Shown here: piece by piece, positions 5,907-6,014 of the stretch
Layout: each line of letters begins with the position of its first letter
Numbering within the stretch: position 1 is the first letter of the stretch
Translations under genes and position numbers: made by a program
The notes under the pieces: model-generated
What the model was told of the DNA's origin: nothing
Databases searched by the model: none
The model's input: the letters and a program-made list of their open reading frames with translations, nothing else
NCBI GenBank assembly: GCA_903904615.1
Contig: CAIVDG010000318.1
Span: 1 to 6,014, forward strand
DNA length: 6,014 bases
DNA from: an uncultured Acidimicrobiaceae bacterium
GTDB taxonomy: Bacteria > Actinomycetota > Acidimicrobiia > Acidimicrobiales > Ilumatobacteraceae
Direction of reading: 5' to 3'

Positions 5907-6014
5907 GTGTCTAGCGACATGGGGTCGCATTGGTTTGAGCCGATGGCAGACCACATGGGTTCTGCATATTTGCGTTACTCGTTCACCAAGGGAACTGCAC
6001 AAGAGATTGATCAC
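5907..6014 (+). CDS. N-terminus of a possible class I methyltransferase, cut by the window edge
   Basis: Thirty-six codons stay open from a GTG at 5907 to the edge, encoding a conserved-looking start that includes WFEPMADHMGSAYLRYSFTK followed by GTAQEIDH. From memory this resembles the N-terminal lead-in of an actinobacterial SAM-dependent methyltransferase family, in which the glycine-rich SAM motif follows shortly after. That motif lies outside the window, so the assignment cannot be confirmed here. The GTG is six bases after the polA stop, and AAAGG (5891-5895) within the last polA codons could be its Shine-Dalgarno with an 11-nt gap. ATG at 5919 is an alternative start without one. The tight spacing suggests the polA operon continues. 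Confidence 0.55.
   Translation, partial: MSSDMGSHWFEPMADHMGSAYLRYSFTKGTAQEIDH

Noticed and set aside
1..6014. Defence system, prophage, insertion sequence or CRISPR array
   Set aside because: Every coding stretch is assigned to core metabolism, replication or regulation, with no transposase, integrase, long terminal repeats or regularly spaced repeats, and the tRNA is not followed by an integrase or a repeated tRNA 3' end.

Overview
The window looks like a chromosomal core region of an actinobacterium with moderate GC content (judged by eye). Three things point that way: a PdtaR-type response regulator (REC plus ANTAR) directly upstream of polA, a neighbourhood also known from Mycobacterium; a Pol I with a decayed proofreading site and a Tyr in the O-helix, both known from actinobacterial Pol I; and GTG start codons. 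Placement in an uncultivated Acidimicrobiia-like lineage is possible, but it is only an impression. I see no mobile element, CRISPR array, phage gene or rRNA.

Layout. On the minus strand (positions 2141 to 4) lie two fatty-acid initiation genes, fabD then fabH, 11 nt apart and surely one operon that may continue beyond the left edge. FabD makes malonyl-ACP, and FabH condenses it with an acyl-CoA primer to start FAS II chain synthesis. This FabD carries an unusual C-terminal domain that looks like a biotinyl/lipoyl carrier fold without any lysine.

An 82-bp divergent intergenic region (2142-2223) with a short inverted repeat and a 60-bp-spaced 9-bp direct repeat separates this operon from a plus-strand block. 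That block holds tRNA-Leu(CAA), a small coiled-coil protein resembling the N-terminal domain of GreA, the ANTAR response regulator (start overlaps the previous stop as ATGA), polA (14 nt further on), and the first 36 codons of a next gene that may be a methyltransferase. Spacing suggests that everything from the coiled-coil gene through polA is co-transcribed, possibly from the tRNA promoter.

The most notable points are the FabD fusion to a lysine-free carrier-like domain, and the coupling of a GreA-N-like coiled coil to an ANTAR antiterminator-type regulator, which suggests a transcription-elongation control pair. No gene-free stretch exceeds about 85 bases. I see no clear case of a wholly new system.
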